Counted from the stretch's first letter, positions 52,867-62,948 are shown. The stretch: DNA of 64,000 nt from Wenzhouxiangella sp. XN79A (GCF_012272825.1 NZ_JAAWWS010000122.1:43015-107014); one strand, 5' to 3'. Made by a program: numbers and translations. The notes: a model not told the origin generated them from the letters alone.

Positions 52867-53209
52867 CGACCGCTATCGCCGGATCTGGACGGTGGTCGCC
52901 GGTATTCCGTCGGGCAGCGTGCTGAATTACGGTGAAGTCGCCCGGCTGGCCGGAATGCCCGGTCGGGCCCGGCTGGTCGGTCGGGCGCTGGGCCGGGCAC
53001 CGAAATCGATGGCGCTGCCGTGGCACCGGGTGGTCAACGCCCAGGGCGCGATCAGCTTCAAGCCGGGTTCCGGGCCCTATCGAGTCCAGCGCGAGAAGCT
53101 CGAATCCGAAGGCGTGGAATTCGTCGAGGACCGGATCGACCTGGAGCGCTACAGCCCCGAGCAGGCGCTGGACCGGATGCTCTGGGGGCCGCCGGGCGAC
53201 CCCGCATGA
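52793..53209 (+). CDS. Alkyltransferase-like protein (ATL, MGMT-fold without catalytic Cys)
   Basis: Up to 138 residues. The domain (about 25-130) has YRRIWTVVAGIPSGSVLNYGEVARLAGM and PWHRVVNAQG. In true O6-alkylguanine transferases the motif is PCHRV; Trp in place of Cys identifies an ATL protein, which binds O6-alkylguanine and flags it for nucleotide excision repair. The start is uncertain: ATG 52793 lies inside trmJ, and GTG 52832 is the alternative nearer the conserved domain. No strong ribosome site for either. Confidence 0.88.
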   Translation: MVCSRAPSPPPATVTGTNATPIENDDRYRRIWTVVAGIPSGSVLNYGEVARLAGMPGRARLVGRALGRAPKSMALPWHRVVNAQGAISFKPGSGPYRVQREKLESEGVEFVEDRIDLERYSPEQALDRMLWGPPGDPA

Positions 53210-53219
53210 GCGGATCGAG

Positions 53220-54047
53220 TCAGTCCGACTCTGCCTGGTGCAGGTGCACGTCGCGCTGCGGAAAGGGGATTTCGCAGCCGGCGGCCTCGAGTTCGGCCTT
53301 GATCGCTTCCAGCAGCTCGCCGCGTACCACCCAGTAATCACTCGACAGCACCCACGGGCGGACCGCGAAGTTCACGCTGGAGTCGGCCAGCTCCATCACC
53401 AGGATCGCCGGCTCCGGGTCCTCGAGCACCTTGTCGTGGGCGCGCAGCGTGCGGTCGATGGTGTCGCGCGCGATCTTCAGGTCGTCTCCGTAGCCGACCC
53501 CGATGATCAGGTCGATCCGACGCGTGTCGTAGGCCGAGTAGTTGGTGATGCTGTCGCTGGTGATCTGGCCGTTGGGTACGATGATCCGGCGATTGTCCGG
53601 GGTGTTCAGGACGGTGTTGAAGATCCCGACTTCCTCGACCGTGCCCGATGTGCCACCGGCCTCGACGAAGTCGCCCCTGGTGAACGGCCGGAACAGCACC
53701 AGCATCACGCCGCTGGCAAAGTTGCCCAGCGAATTCTGCAGCGCCAGGCCGACCGCCAGGCCCGCCGCACCGAGAACCGCGACCAGCGGGGTGGTCTGGA
53801 TGCCGAGCTGGCTGACCGCCGCGATGATGACCGCGACCAGCAGGATGGCGTAGAGAATGGCCGACAGGAAGTTGGACAGCATGTCGTCGATGCCGCGCTT
53901 GCGCATGAGCCGGGCCAGGAACGCGCTGACGGCCTTGGCCACCCAGCGGCCGATGACGAAGATCAGCAGCGCGGCCAGCACCTTCCATGCCCAGGCCAGC
54001 AGCGTGGCGGTGTCCAGATTGTTCAGATACTCGGTGATCGCATCCAT
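53220..54047 (-). CDS. mscS: Small-conductance mechanosensitive channel (MscS family)
   Basis: A 275-residue protein with three membrane helices. The pore helix is AAGLAVGLALQNSLGNFASGVMLVLFRPF and the beta domain FVEAGGTSGTVEEVGIFNTVL, both close to E. coli MscS. It releases solutes on hypo-osmotic shock. It follows the liu gene cluster on the same strand, 87 bases after the unknown 134-residue gene. Confidence 0.93.
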   Translation of the reverse strand: MDAITEYLNNLDTATLLAWAWKVLAALLIFVIGRWVAKAVSAFLARLMRKRGIDDMLSNFLSAILYAILLVAVIIAAVSQLGIQTTPLVAVLGAAGLAVGLALQNSLGNFASGVMLVLFRPFTRGDFVEAGGTSGTVEEVGIFNTVLNTPDNRRIIVPNGQITSDSITNYSAYDTRRIDLIIGVGYGDDLKIARDTIDRTLRAHDKVLEDPEPAILVMELADSSVNFAVRPWVLSSDYWVVRGELLEAIKAELEAAGCEIPFPQRDVHLHQAESD

Positions 54048-54133
54048 TCGGATTCTCCCTTGTTCGGCCCGCCCCGGGCCCTGTTCGGTTCAGACCGGAG
54101 ACGGAAACCGGGCCGGCCGGTTCCGGTCCGGCG

Positions 54134-54538
54134 TCAGAAATAGTCGTGACCGTGGGTCAGCATGTCCTCGATGACGTCGCCCAGACTGCCCAGTCGCTCG
54201 ATCCGATCTTCCAGGGCCCGGACGGAAAGATAGCGGAAATCGAGGTTGTCGCAGAGCTTCAGGAACGGTACGCCCTCGAGGTCGCCGACCGCGAGGTAGC
54301 CGCCGCGCAGCATCAGGTTCACGCGCAGCACCTTGACCGGGTCGTGGTGACCCAGCGGGCTGACCGTGGTTTCCAGGCGCAGGATTCGGCGATCGTCACT
54401 GTCCTTCAGTTCGGCCAGGAACACGCTCTGCCGACGGCGCCCGCCGGTCTGCAGCTCGACGCCGAGCATGAACTTGTCGCGGTGAACGACATCGAAGCGG
54501 GCCTCGACGTGCTCGGCCAGTTCGGCAAAGGTATCCAT
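54134..54538 (-). CDS. Unrecognised 134-residue cytoplasmic protein, coupled to the SDR gene
   Basis: No family recognised. There is no signal peptide or membrane helix. Alternating beta strands and two helices (FLAELKDSDDRRILRLETTV; LKLCDNLDFRYLSVRALEDR) give a pattern reminiscent of small CesT/YbjN-type chaperone folds, but this is a guess from secondary structure. Its ATG overlaps the SDR stop codon (TAATG), so it is translated together with the leucine-degradation genes. Confidence 0.75.
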   Translation of the reverse strand: MDTFAELAEHVEARFDVVHRDKFMLGVELQTGGRRRQSVFLAELKDSDDRRILRLETTVSPLGHHDPVKVLRVNLMLRGGYLAVGDLEGVPFLKLCDNLDFRYLSVRALEDRIERLGSLGDVIEDMLTHGHDYF

Positions 54539-55308
54539 TACTTCGGCTCCAGCCGGATCGCGCCGTCGAGCCGGATCGCCGAGCCGTTGAAATAGGCGTT
54601 CTCGACGATGGTGCGGCACAGCGAGGCGAATTCTTCCGGTTTGCCGAGCCGCTTCGGAAACGGGACCGAGTCGGCCAGCGCCTGCTGGATCTCGTCCGGC
54701 ATGGTGTCGACCATCGGGGTGTGGAAGACGCCTGGTGCGATGGTCATCACGCGGATGCCGAAGCGGGTGAGTTCGCGGGCCATCGGCAGCGTCATGCCGA
54801 CCACGCCGCCCTTTGACGCCGAGTAGGCCGCCTGGCCGATCTGGCCCTCCCAGGCCGCCACCGAAGCGGTGTTGATGATCACGCCGCGCTCGCCGTCGTC
54901 GTTGGCCGGATTGTGCTGCATCCGGTAGGCCGCGGCCTTGGCGACGTTGAAGCTGCCGACCAGGTTGACCATCACGGTGGTGCGGAACCGGTCCAGCGGC
55001 ATCGGCGCCTCGCGGCCGAGCACCCGGCCGGCGCCGAGAATCCCGGCGCAGTTGACCGCGACCTCGAGGCCGCCCATCGCGTCGGCGGCTTCGTCGACGG
55101 CGGCCTGGACCGCCTGTTCGTCGCTCACATCGACCTTCGCGAAACGCGCATGGTCCCGGCCCAGGGCGTCCAGCGCGGCTTCGGCGGCCGCCTCGTTGAG
55201 GTCGAACAGGGTCACCTTCGCGCCGTGGGCGACGAAATGCTCGGCCACGCCGAACCCGAGCCCGGAAACTCCGCCGGTGATGATCGCGCGGATGCCTTCA
55301 AACTTCAT
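54538..55308 (-). CDS. Short-chain dehydrogenase, 3-hydroxyacyl-CoA dehydrogenase type II-like
   Basis: A 256-residue Rossmann-fold enzyme: [20 protein letters not shown] binds NAD, NCAG marks the fold, YSASKGG holds the catalytic Tyr and Lys. Insert [13 protein letters not shown] and ending [23 protein letters not shown] resemble HSD17B10/type II 3-hydroxyacyl-CoA dehydrogenases, which act in isoleucine and fatty-acid oxidation. Located 35 bases after the HMG-CoA lyase gene, in the liu cluster. Confidence 0.87.
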   Translation of the reverse strand: MKFEGIRAIITGGVSGLGFGVAEHFVAHGAKVTLFDLNEAAAEAALDALGRDHARFAKVDVSDEQAVQAAVDEAADAMGGLEVAVNCAGILGAGRVLGREAPMPLDRFRTTVMVNLVGSFNVAKAAAYRMQHNPANDDGERGVIINTASVAAWEGQIGQAAYSASKGGVVGMTLPMARELTRFGIRVMTIAPGVFHTPMVDTMPDEIQQALADSVPFPKRLGKPEEFASLCRTIVENAYFNGSAIRLDGAIRLEPK

Positions 55309-55343
55309 CAGAACTACTCCTCAACGGATTGAAAATAAAAGAA

Positions 55344-56249
55344 TCAGTCGGCGTGCTTCTTGTTGTAGATCGCCGATCCGGCCCGGCTGCCCTGGCGGCC
55401 GAGGGTGCCGGCGATCCAGCGCCCGACCTCGGCCAGGGCCTCGAGGTCGACCCCGGTATCCAGGCCCAGCCCCTCGATCAGGTAGACGACGTCCTCGGTG
55501 GCCACGTTGCCGGTCGCGCCACGCGCGTAGGGGCAGCCGCCGATGCCGGCCACCGAGGAATCGACGGTGCGCAGGCCCAGCTCCAGCGAGACCAGGATGT
55601 TGGCGATCGCCTGGCCGTAGGTGTCGTGATAGTGCACCGCGAGCCGCTCGGCCGGGACCGACTCCAGCACCGCCTTCAGCATCGTGCGTGCCTTGCCCGC
55701 CGTACCCACGCCGATCGTGTCGCCCAGCGAGATCTCCGCACAGCCCGCCTCGAGCAGCGCCTCGGCGACCCGGACCACGTCGGCGATCGGCACTTCGCCC
55801 TGGTACGGGCAGCCCAGCACGCAGGAAATGTAGCCGCGAACCCGGACCCCGTCCTGCCGCGCTCGTTCGAGCACCGGGCGGAAGCGTTCGAACGACTCAT
55901 CGATGCTGCAGTTGATGTTGCGCTGGTTGAACGCCTCGGAGGCGGCCGAGAACACCGCCACCTCGGTGGCGCCGGCCGCGCGGGCCCGGTCGTAGCCGCG
56001 CTCGTTGGGCACCAGCACCGGATAGCGGGTCCCGTCCCGGCGCTCGAGACCGGCCATCAGCTCCTCGGCGTCGGCCAGCTGCGGCACCCAGCGCGGATGC
56101 ACGAAGCTGGTCGCCTCGACCACCGGGATGCCGCAGTCGGCGAGCCGGTGGATCAGCTTCAGTTTGGTTTCGACCGGCACATAACGGGACTCGTCCTGGA
56201 GCCCGTCGCGCGGGCCGACCTCGACGATCCTGACGTCGTTTTGCGCCAT
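55344..56249 (-). CDS. liuE: Hydroxymethylglutaryl-CoA lyase
   Basis: A 301-residue TIM-barrel enzyme of the HMGL-like family: EVGPRDGLQDE, CVLGCPYQGEV, LGDTIGVGT, YHDTYGQAIAN and the C-terminal G-loop with the catalytic Cys in GIGGCPYARGATGNVATED. It splits HMG-CoA to acetoacetate and acetyl-CoA, the last step of leucine breakdown. Confidence 0.94.
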   Translation of the reverse strand: MAQNDVRIVEVGPRDGLQDESRYVPVETKLKLIHRLADCGIPVVEATSFVHPRWVPQLADAEELMAGLERRDGTRYPVLVPNERGYDRARAAGATEVAVFSAASEAFNQRNINCSIDESFERFRPVLERARQDGVRVRGYISCVLGCPYQGEVPIADVVRVAEALLEAGCAEISLGDTIGVGTAGKARTMLKAVLESVPAERLAVHYHDTYGQAIANILVSLELGLRTVDSSVAGIGGCPYARGATGNVATEDVVYLIEGLGLDTGVDLEALAEVGRWIAGTLGRQGSRAGSAIYNKKHAD

Positions 56250-56344
56250 CGATGCAGCCCTGCTGGAGTGGAAGAAGGGAGAGACGGCATTCTACCGTTC
56301 GGCGAGAAGCGGTTGGCGACCGGCTGTCGACGAGCGCGATCGAG

Positions 56345-58321
56345 TCAGTCGGGCTCGATCTGCAGCAGCAGCGCGTCGGCTTCGACCAGGTCACCGACGG
56401 CGGCGGCGACCTCGCCGACCGTACCGGCGGCCTCGGCCTTGATCGACAGCTCCATCTTCATGGCTTCCATCAGCGCGACGGTCTGGCCCGATTCGACGCG
56501 ATCGCCTGCCGAAACCCGGACGTCGATCACCTTGCCGGGCATCGGTGCGAGCAATCGCCCGCTGCCGCCAGCGGCGCCGGCCGCGGCCTCGAACCGGGCG
56601 CGGCGATGGACGGCCCAGCGCCGCTCGGCCTCGCAGATCTCGACCGCGTCGCCATGGCGGTGGACGCGCAGGCGCCATGTCCGATCGCCGATCGCGACCG
56701 AGGCCGCGCCGGCGGGGTCGATCTGCCCGCGGAAGGCGTGTTGCCGGCCATCGATCTCGATCGAATATGCACCGGCACCGAGGACCCGGGCTTCCAGCGG
56801 AATCCGCGTACCTGCGACTTCCAGGTCCAGCGCGATCGGTGCCGGTTCGCCAAGCCGCCAGCCGTCGCCGAGGCCCCACGGCGACGGCGCGGCGTCCGAT
56901 TCGGGCAGCAGGGCAAGGACGGCCGCGGCGACGACTTCCGTCGGCGGCATCGCAGCGCGGTCGAGCAGGGCGTCGAGGTCGCGGTCCAGGTACCCCGTAT
57001 CCAGCGCGGCATCCCGGAACACCTCGGCGGCCGCCAGTTGCTGCAGGAAGCCGAGGTTCGTCGTCAGCCCGGCGACCCGGGTCCCGGACAGTGCCTCGAG
57101 CAGCCGCGCCCGACAGACCGTGCGATTCTCGCCGTGCACGATCAGCTTGGCGATCATCGGGTCGTAATGCACGCTGACCGCGTCGCCGGCGTCGATGCCG
57201 CGGTCGACCCGGATCCAGTCGCCGGCCGGCCAGTCCAGGGCCTCGACCCGGCCCGACTCGGGGAGGAAGCCGGCATCCGGGTCCTCGGCATAGATTCTCG
57301 CTTCCATCGCGTGCCCACGGCAGGTGATCTCGTCCTGCGCCAGCGGCAACGGCTGGCCGGCCGCCACGCGGAGTTGCCACTCGACCAGGTCCTGCCCGGT
57401 CACGCACTCGGTGACCGGGTGTTCGACCTGCAGCCGGGTGTTCATTTCGAGAAAGTAGAAGCCGTGGCGATCGACCAGGAATTCGACCGTGCCGGCGCCG
57501 ACGTAGTCGACGGCCCGGGCCGCGCGAACGGCGGCCTCGAGCAGTTCGACCCGCAGCGCCGGGTCGAGATCGGGCGCCGGCGCCTCCTCGATGACCTTCT
57601 GGTGCCGTCGCTGGCTGGAGCAGTCGCGCTCGAACAGGTGAACGATGTTGCCGCAGCGGTCGCCGAACACCTGGGCCTCGATATGGCGCGGATGCTCGAC
57701 GTAGCGCTCCAGGATCATCCGGTCGTCGCCGAAGGCCGAGCGCGCCTCGCGGCAGGCGGCGGCGAGCGCATCGCGAAACTCGCCGGCCGAACGCACGACC
57801 CGCATGCCCTTGCCGCCGCCGCCGGCGGCGGCCTTGAGCATCAGCGGGAAGCCGACCCGCTCGGCTTCGCCGATCAGCGCATCCTCGGCCTGGTCTTCGC
57901 CGTGGTAGCCGGGGACCAGCGGAACGCCGGCCTTCTCCATCAGCGCCTTGGCGCGGGCCTTGGAACCCATCGCCTCGATCGTTTCCGGTCGCGGTCCGAT
58001 CAATGTGATTCCGGCCGAGTCCAGCGCGCGGGCGAAGTCGGCGTTCTCCGACAGGAAGCCATAGCCCGGATGCACGGCCTCGGCGCCGGTCGCCCTGGCC
58101 GCGTCGATGATCCGCTCGGCGACCAGGTAGGACTTCGCCGCCTCCGCCGGGCCGATCTCGATGGCCTGGTCGGCCAGGCGGACATGGCGGGCGCCGCGAT
58201 CGGCTTCGGAGTGGACCGCGACCGTATCGATGCCGAGCCTGCGGCAGGTCGCGATGATCCGGCACGCGATCTCGCCGCGGTTGGCGATCAGGATGCGTTT
58301 GAACAGGGGCGCTCGTGTCAT
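56345..58321 (-). CDS. liuD: 3-methylcrotonyl-CoA carboxylase alpha (biotin-carrying) subunit
   Basis: A 658-residue protein: biotin carboxylase domains (about 1-450; KRILIANRGEIACRII, GGGGKGMRVV, EMNTRLQVEHPVTE), a linking BT domain, and a C-terminal biotinyl domain with EAMKMEL, biotin on Lys622. It carboxylates biotin with ATP and bicarbonate for transfer by the beta subunit. ATG 58321 overlaps the hydratase stop by 4 bases. The substrate assignment rests on the clustered liu genes. Confidence 0.93.
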   Translation of the reverse strand: MTRAPLFKRILIANRGEIACRIIATCRRLGIDTVAVHSEADRGARHVRLADQAIEIGPAEAAKSYLVAERIIDAARATGAEAVHPGYGFLSENADFARALDSAGITLIGPRPETIEAMGSKARAKALMEKAGVPLVPGYHGEDQAEDALIGEAERVGFPLMLKAAAGGGGKGMRVVRSAGEFRDALAAACREARSAFGDDRMILERYVEHPRHIEAQVFGDRCGNIVHLFERDCSSQRRHQKVIEEAPAPDLDPALRVELLEAAVRAARAVDYVGAGTVEFLVDRHGFYFLEMNTRLQVEHPVTECVTGQDLVEWQLRVAAGQPLPLAQDEITCRGHAMEARIYAEDPDAGFLPESGRVEALDWPAGDWIRVDRGIDAGDAVSVHYDPMIAKLIVHGENRTVCRARLLEALSGTRVAGLTTNLGFLQQLAAAEVFRDAALDTGYLDRDLDALLDRAAMPPTEVVAAAVLALLPESDAAPSPWGLGDGWRLGEPAPIALDLEVAGTRIPLEARVLGAGAYSIEIDGRQHAFRGQIDPAGAASVAIGDRTWRLRVHRHGDAVEICEAERRWAVHRRARFEAAAGAAGGSGRLLAPMPGKVIDVRVSAGDRVESGQTVALMEAMKMELSIKAEAAGTVGEVAAAVGDLVEADALLLQIEPD

Positions 58322-59106
58322 GCGTCGGGATTCCGGGTCCAGTCGGGAGTGCGCTTGTCGAGGAATGCGCGGAGGCCGGCCTGGCCCTCTTCGGAAATGC
58401 GAAGGCGTGCGATCCACTCCGCCGTGATCGCATCGAGCTCGTGCGTTCCGCCGTCGAATTCGTCGACCCGACGGATCAACGCCTTGCATTCGGCCACGGC
58501 GTTCGGCCCGCAGGCCAGCAGGGCGTCGAGACGCGCATCGATCGCTGCGTCCAGCGACGCATCGGCCACCACGCTGTCGACCAGGCCGATGCGCCGGGCT
58601 TCGGCCGCATCGAAGCGCTCCCCGGTCAGGAACCAGCGCCGGGCGTGGGTGGTTCCGATGCGCGCGATGACGAACGGCGCGATGGTTGCGGGGACCAGGC
58701 CCAGCCGGACTTCGGTGAGACCGAACCGGGCACTTGTCGCGGCCACGGCCATGTCGCAGCAGGCCACCAGGCCGACGCCGCCGCCGAAGGCATGACCCTG
58801 GACGCGTGCGATCACCGGGCAGGGAAGGGTGTCCAGGGCCCGGAACATCGCCGCCAGGCGTTGCGCATCGGCGCGGTTCGCGGCTTCGTCGGCGTCGGCC
58901 ATCGAGCGCATCCAGCCCAGGTCGGCACCGGCCGAGAACGAGCGGCCGCTGCCGGTCAGGACCAGCGCCCGCGGCGGCTTGTCGGCCAGCTCGGCGAAGC
59001 GCTCGGTCAGCCGGTCGATCAGTCCTGCGTTGAAGGCGTTATGGACCTCGGGGCGATCCAGGGCCAGCCGGACCACGCCCCGCCGGTCGTTCGATTCGTT
59101 CAGCAT
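58318..59106 (-). CDS. liuC: Methylglutaconyl-CoA hydratase (enoyl-CoA hydratase family)
   Basis: A 262-residue crotonase: GSGRSFSAGADLGWMRSM and VQGHAFGGGVGLVACCDMAVA form the oxyanion hole, and RLGLVPATIAPFV follows. It hydrates 3-methylglutaconyl-CoA to HMG-CoA. It lies between the two carboxylase subunit genes, the standard liu order. Confidence 0.9.
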   Translation of the reverse strand: MLNESNDRRGVVRLALDRPEVHNAFNAGLIDRLTERFAELADKPPRALVLTGSGRSFSAGADLGWMRSMADADEAANRADAQRLAAMFRALDTLPCPVIARVQGHAFGGGVGLVACCDMAVAATSARFGLTEVRLGLVPATIAPFVIARIGTTHARRWFLTGERFDAAEARRIGLVDSVVADASLDAAIDARLDALLACGPNAVAECKALIRRVDEFDGGTHELDAITAEWIARLRISEEGQAGLRAFLDKRTPDWTRNPDA

Positions 59107-59116
59107 CGCTGCAGCC

Positions 59117-60724
59117 TCACATCCGGAAGACGCCGAAGCGCCCCTTTTCGATCGGCGCGTTCAGCGACGCGGCCAGCGCCAGGCCGAGCACGCGCCGGGT
59201 ATCGGCCGGATCGATGACGCCGTCGTCCCACAGTCGGGCGGTGGCGTAGTACGGGTGGCCCTGGTGCTCGTACTGGTCGCGGATCGGCGCCTTGAAGGCT
59301 TCTTCCTCGTCCTCGCTCCAGCGCTCTCCGGCCCGCTCCAGGCCATCGCGCTTGACCGTGGCCAGGACGCTGGCCGCCTGTTCGCCGCCCATCACCGAAA
59401 TCCGCGCGTTGGGCCAGGTCCACAGGAAGCGCGCACCGTAGGCCCGACCGCACATGGCGTAGTTGCCGGCCCCGAAGGAGCCGCCGATGATCACGGTCAG
59501 CTTCGGCACGTGCGAGCAGGCCACGGCGGTCACCATCTTTGCGCCGTCGCGCGCAATGCCGGATTGCTCGTACTTCTTTCCGACCATGAAGCCGGTGATG
59601 TTCTGCAGGAAAATCAATGGGATATCGCGCTGATTGCACAACTCGATGAAGTGCGCGCCCTTCAGCGCCGACTCCGAGAACAGGATGCCGTTGTTGGCGA
59701 CGATGCCGACCGGCATGCCGTGGAGGCGGGCGAAACCGCAGACCAGCGTGGTGCCGTAGCGGGCCTTGAACTCGGTGAACTCCGAGCCGTCGACCAACCG
59801 GGCGATGATCTCGCGGACGTCGAACGGATAGCGCGTGTCGGTGGGCAGGATGCCGTAGAGGTCCTCGACCGGATAGGCCGGCGGCTGCGGTTCCGTCGGG
59901 CCGGGTCCGTCGGGTCGGCGGCGGTTCAGGTGCGAGACGATCTCGCGTGCCATGGCCAGCGCATGGGTATCGTTCTCGGCGAAATGGTCGGCCACGCCGG
60001 AAAGGCGGGTGTGGACGTCTGCGCCGCCCAGCGTTTCGGCGTCGACTTCCTCACCGGTCGCCGCCTTGACCAGCGGCGGCCCGCCGAGAAAGATCGTGCC
60101 CTGCTCCTTGACGATGATCGCCTCGTCGCACATCGCCGGAACGTACGCGCCCCCGGCGGTGCACGAGCCCATGACCACCGCGATCTGCGGGATGTTCCGT
60201 GACGAAAGCCGGGCCTGGTTGTAGAAGATCCGCCCGAAATGCTCCTTGTCGGGAAAGACTTCGTCCTGCAGCGGCAGGAACGCGCCGCCGGAATCGACCA
60301 GGTAGATACAGGGCAGGTGATTTTCCAGCGCAACCTCCTGGGCCCGCAGATGCTTCTTGACCGTCATCGGGTAGTAGGTGCCACCCTTGACCGTCGCGTC
60401 GTTGGCGACCACCATGCATTCGGTGCCGGCGATGCGCCCGATGCCGGCAATCACGCCGGCTGCCGGCGCCGCGTCGTCGTAGAGCCCGTGGGCGGCCAGC
60501 GGGGCGATCTCGAGAAACGGGCTGCCGGGATCGAGCAGGGTGCGCACGCGATCGCGCGGCAGCAGTTTGCCGCGGGCCACGTGCTTCTCTCTGGCCCGCT
60601 CCGAACCACCGAGCGCGGCGCGCTCCAGGTGCTCCCGAAGATCCCGGGCCAACTCGCGATGGTGCTGTGCACGGCGAGCGAAGTCCGGGTCCTTCCGATT
60701 GATCTGCGATTCGATACGGGGCAT
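59117..60724 (-). CDS. liuB: 3-methylcrotonyl-CoA carboxylase beta subunit
   Basis: A 535-residue carboxyltransferase: [35 protein letters not shown] and [20 protein letters not shown] are characteristic of methylcrotonyl-CoA carboxylases and distinguish them from propionyl-CoA carboxylases. First gene of the liuB-C-D-E unit; a TACACT -10-like element on the minus strand (60771-60766) lies 42 bases upstream. Confidence 0.94.
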   Translation of the reverse strand: MPRIESQINRKDPDFARRAQHHRELARDLREHLERAALGGSERAREKHVARGKLLPRDRVRTLLDPGSPFLEIAPLAAHGLYDDAAPAAGVIAGIGRIAGTECMVVANDATVKGGTYYPMTVKKHLRAQEVALENHLPCIYLVDSGGAFLPLQDEVFPDKEHFGRIFYNQARLSSRNIPQIAVVMGSCTAGGAYVPAMCDEAIIVKEQGTIFLGGPPLVKAATGEEVDAETLGGADVHTRLSGVADHFAENDTHALAMAREIVSHLNRRRPDGPGPTEPQPPAYPVEDLYGILPTDTRYPFDVREIIARLVDGSEFTEFKARYGTTLVCGFARLHGMPVGIVANNGILFSESALKGAHFIELCNQRDIPLIFLQNITGFMVGKKYEQSGIARDGAKMVTAVACSHVPKLTVIIGGSFGAGNYAMCGRAYGARFLWTWPNARISVMGGEQAASVLATVKRDGLERAGERWSEDEEEAFKAPIRDQYEHQGHPYYATARLWDDGVIDPADTRRVLGLALAASLNAPIEKGRFGVFRM

Positions 60725-60882
60725 GGCGGCCGGGCCTTCGATGCGCGAGCTGGAAATCGCCCTCTAGTGTACCCGCTGGACCCTGCTCGGAGCCGGCGTC
60801 CGAATCCCCGGCCGGATGCACGGACAGACGCGGATCGGCGGAATCGGCCGAGCCGCACAGCCGAGAACCATCGTCGAGTCGG

Positions 60883-60888
60883 TATGAT
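60883..60888 (+). promoter_or_regulatory. Possible -10 of the helicase gene
   Basis: TATGAT, 25 bases before the helicase start, with CGGAG as ribosome site in between. No clear -35. Confidence 0.35.
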
Positions 60889-60913
60889 GGCGGCCTTGTT
60901 CGCGGAGCCACCG

Positions 60914-62899
60914 ATGTCCGATCCCGATCCTGTTGTGCCGACCTTCGAAGCGCTGGGGCTTCCCTCGAGCCTGCTGACCACCTTGACCGAGCTGGGCTAC
61001 GAAGCACCGTCACCGATCCAGGCCATGACCATTCCGGCGCTGCTGGCCGGTGGCGACGTACTCGGCCAGGCCCAGACCGGCACCGGCAAGACCGCGGCGT
61101 TCGCGCTGCCGATCCTGGCCCGGCGGGAGGCAGGCGGCGCGCGTCCGTCCGCGCTGGTGCTTGCGCCGACCCGGGAGCTGGCGATCCAGGTCGCCGAGGC
61201 CTTCCACCGTTACGCCAGCGGCCTGCCGGGCTTCCACGTGCTGCCGATCTACGGTGGCCAGGCCTACGCGCCCCAGCTCAACGGCCTGCGCCGCGGCCCC
61301 GACGTGGTGGTCGGCACGCCGGGGCGGATCATCGATCACCTCGGCAAGGGCACCTTGAAGATCGACCGGCTCCGGACCCTGGTTCTGGACGAAGCCGACG
61401 AAATGCTGCGCATGGGCTTCATCGACGACGTGCGCGATGTCATGGAGCGAATCCCTGCGAGCTGCCAGAAGGCGCTGTTCTCGGCCACCATGCCCGACCC
61501 GATCCGGCGGATCGCCGAGCGCCACATGAGCGAAGCCGAGCACATCACGATCCGCTCGAGCACGACGACCGCTGCCAACATCAGGCAGCGCTACTGGGTC
61601 GTCAGCGGCCTGCACAAGCTCGATGCCCTGACCCGGATCCTGGAAGTGGAGGAATTCGACGGCATGATCGTCTTCGCGCGCACGCGCGTCGCCACCGAAC
61701 AGCTGGCCCAGCGGCTGGAAGCCCGCGGCTTCTCCGCCGCGGCGCTGAACGGCGACGTGCCGCAGAAGCAGCGCGAACAGATCGTCGAGCGCCTCAAGCG
61801 CGGCGAAATCGACATCCTGGCGGCCACCGATGTTGCCGCACGCGGCCTGGACGTCGAGCGGGTCAGCCACGTGGTCAACTACGACATCCCGCATGACACC
61901 GAGGCCTACGTGCACCGGATCGGGCGAACGGGGCGCGCGGGTCGGTCCGGCGAGGCGATCCTGTTCGTCGCGCCGCGCGAACGCGGCATGCTGCGGGCCA
62001 TCGAACGGGCCACCCGACAGCCGATCGAGGCGATGAGCCTGCCCACGCTCGGCGATGTCGAGGCACAGCGTGCCTTGCGGTTCAAGGCGCGCATCCGCGC
62101 GGCACTCGACAGCGACGAGCTCGACGTCGGGCGCGAACTCGTTCAGCAGGCGCTGGATTCGCTGGAGGCCCCGATCGAGGACCTGGCCGCCGCGCTGGCC
62201 GTGATGGCCCGGGGCGATTCGCCTCGTCTCGGGGTCGATCGCGCGCCGGCGACCCTCGAGGACCGGCCGACCGGATCACGGCCGGGGTCCAGTGCGCCCC
62301 GGCGCGCTCCTTCCGGGTCCGTTGCTGGCGATCGAGACAACCCTAGGCATGACGGTCGCGACGGCGGGCTGGTCGGTTATCGAATCGACGTCGGGGCGCG
62401 CCACGGGGTGAAGCCGGGCAACATCGTCGGCGCGATCGCCAACGAAGCCGGACTCGACGCCCGCCAGATCGGCAGGATCGATATCCAGCAGGAGTTCAGC
62501 GTGGTCGACCTTCCGGCCGACCTCGCACCGGACGTATTGGAGCACCTGCGCGGTGTCCGGGTCGCCGGGACGCCGCTGGCCATTCGACTCGATCGTGGTG
62601 CACCCGGCCGCGGCGGGCCCCCGTCGACCGAGCCGGGTCGACCGGTGCGCACTCCATCGCGATTCGATTCCGACAAGACGAAAGGAAAGGGCAGACCGCC
62701 CGGCAAGGGCGGGCCGGCCAAGAACGTCAGGAAACCTCCGGGCGTCGGGAAACCCGTGCGCGCGCGGGGTTCCGGCGCCGACGCGCCGGGGCAGGAATCG
62801 AAGCCGGCGACGGCACCGAAGAAGCGGACTCCGTCGAAAGGACCACCTCGAACGCGCGCCGAGCGCAAGGCGCGCTTCGACAAGCGCAAGAAGCGTTGA
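60914..62899 (+). CDS. deaD: DEAD-box RNA helicase (DeaD/CsdA type)
   Basis: A 661-residue helicase: Q motif, AQTGTGKTAAFALP, PTRELA, TPGR, DEAD, SAT, then the second RecA domain with HRIGRTGRAG. A DbpA/CsdA RNA-binding domain (about 480-560: GLVGYRIDVGARHGVKPGN) and a strongly basic low-complexity tail follow. It unwinds RNA during ribosome assembly and mRNA turnover, especially in the cold. ATG 60914 is chosen over upstream starts because CGGAG precedes it by 6 bases. Confidence 0.93.
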   Translation: MSDPDPVVPTFEALGLPSSLLTTLTELGYEAPSPIQAMTIPALLAGGDVLGQAQTGTGKTAAFALPILARREAGGARPSALVLAPTRELAIQVAEAFHRYASGLPGFHVLPIYGGQAYAPQLNGLRRGPDVVVGTPGRIIDHLGKGTLKIDRLRTLVLDEADEMLRMGFIDDVRDVMERIPASCQKALFSATMPDPIRRIAERHMSEAEHITIRSSTTTAANIRQRYWVVSGLHKLDALTRILEVEEFDGMIVFARTRVATEQLAQRLEARGFSAAALNGDVPQKQREQIVERLKRGEIDILAATDVAARGLDVERVSHVVNYDIPHDTEAYVHRIGRTGRAGRSGEAILFVAPRERGMLRAIERATRQPIEAMSLPTLGDVEAQRALRFKARIRAALDSDELDVGRELVQQALDSLEAPIEDLAAALAVMARGDSPRLGVDRAPATLEDRPTGSRPGSSAPRRAPSGSVAGDRDNPRHDGRDGGLVGYRIDVGARHGVKPGNIVGAIANEAGLDARQIGRIDIQQEFSVVDLPADLAPDVLEHLRGVRVAGTPLAIRLDRGAPGRGGPPSTEPGRPVRTPSRFDSDKTKGKGRPPGKGGPAKNVRKPPGVGKPVRARGSGADAPGQESKPATAPKKRTPSKGPPRTRAERKARFDKRKKR

Positions 62900-62948
62900 T
62901 GTCGCGCCGATGCACCGGGCCCGGACTCGTCCGGAAGAGCAGCCGCAG

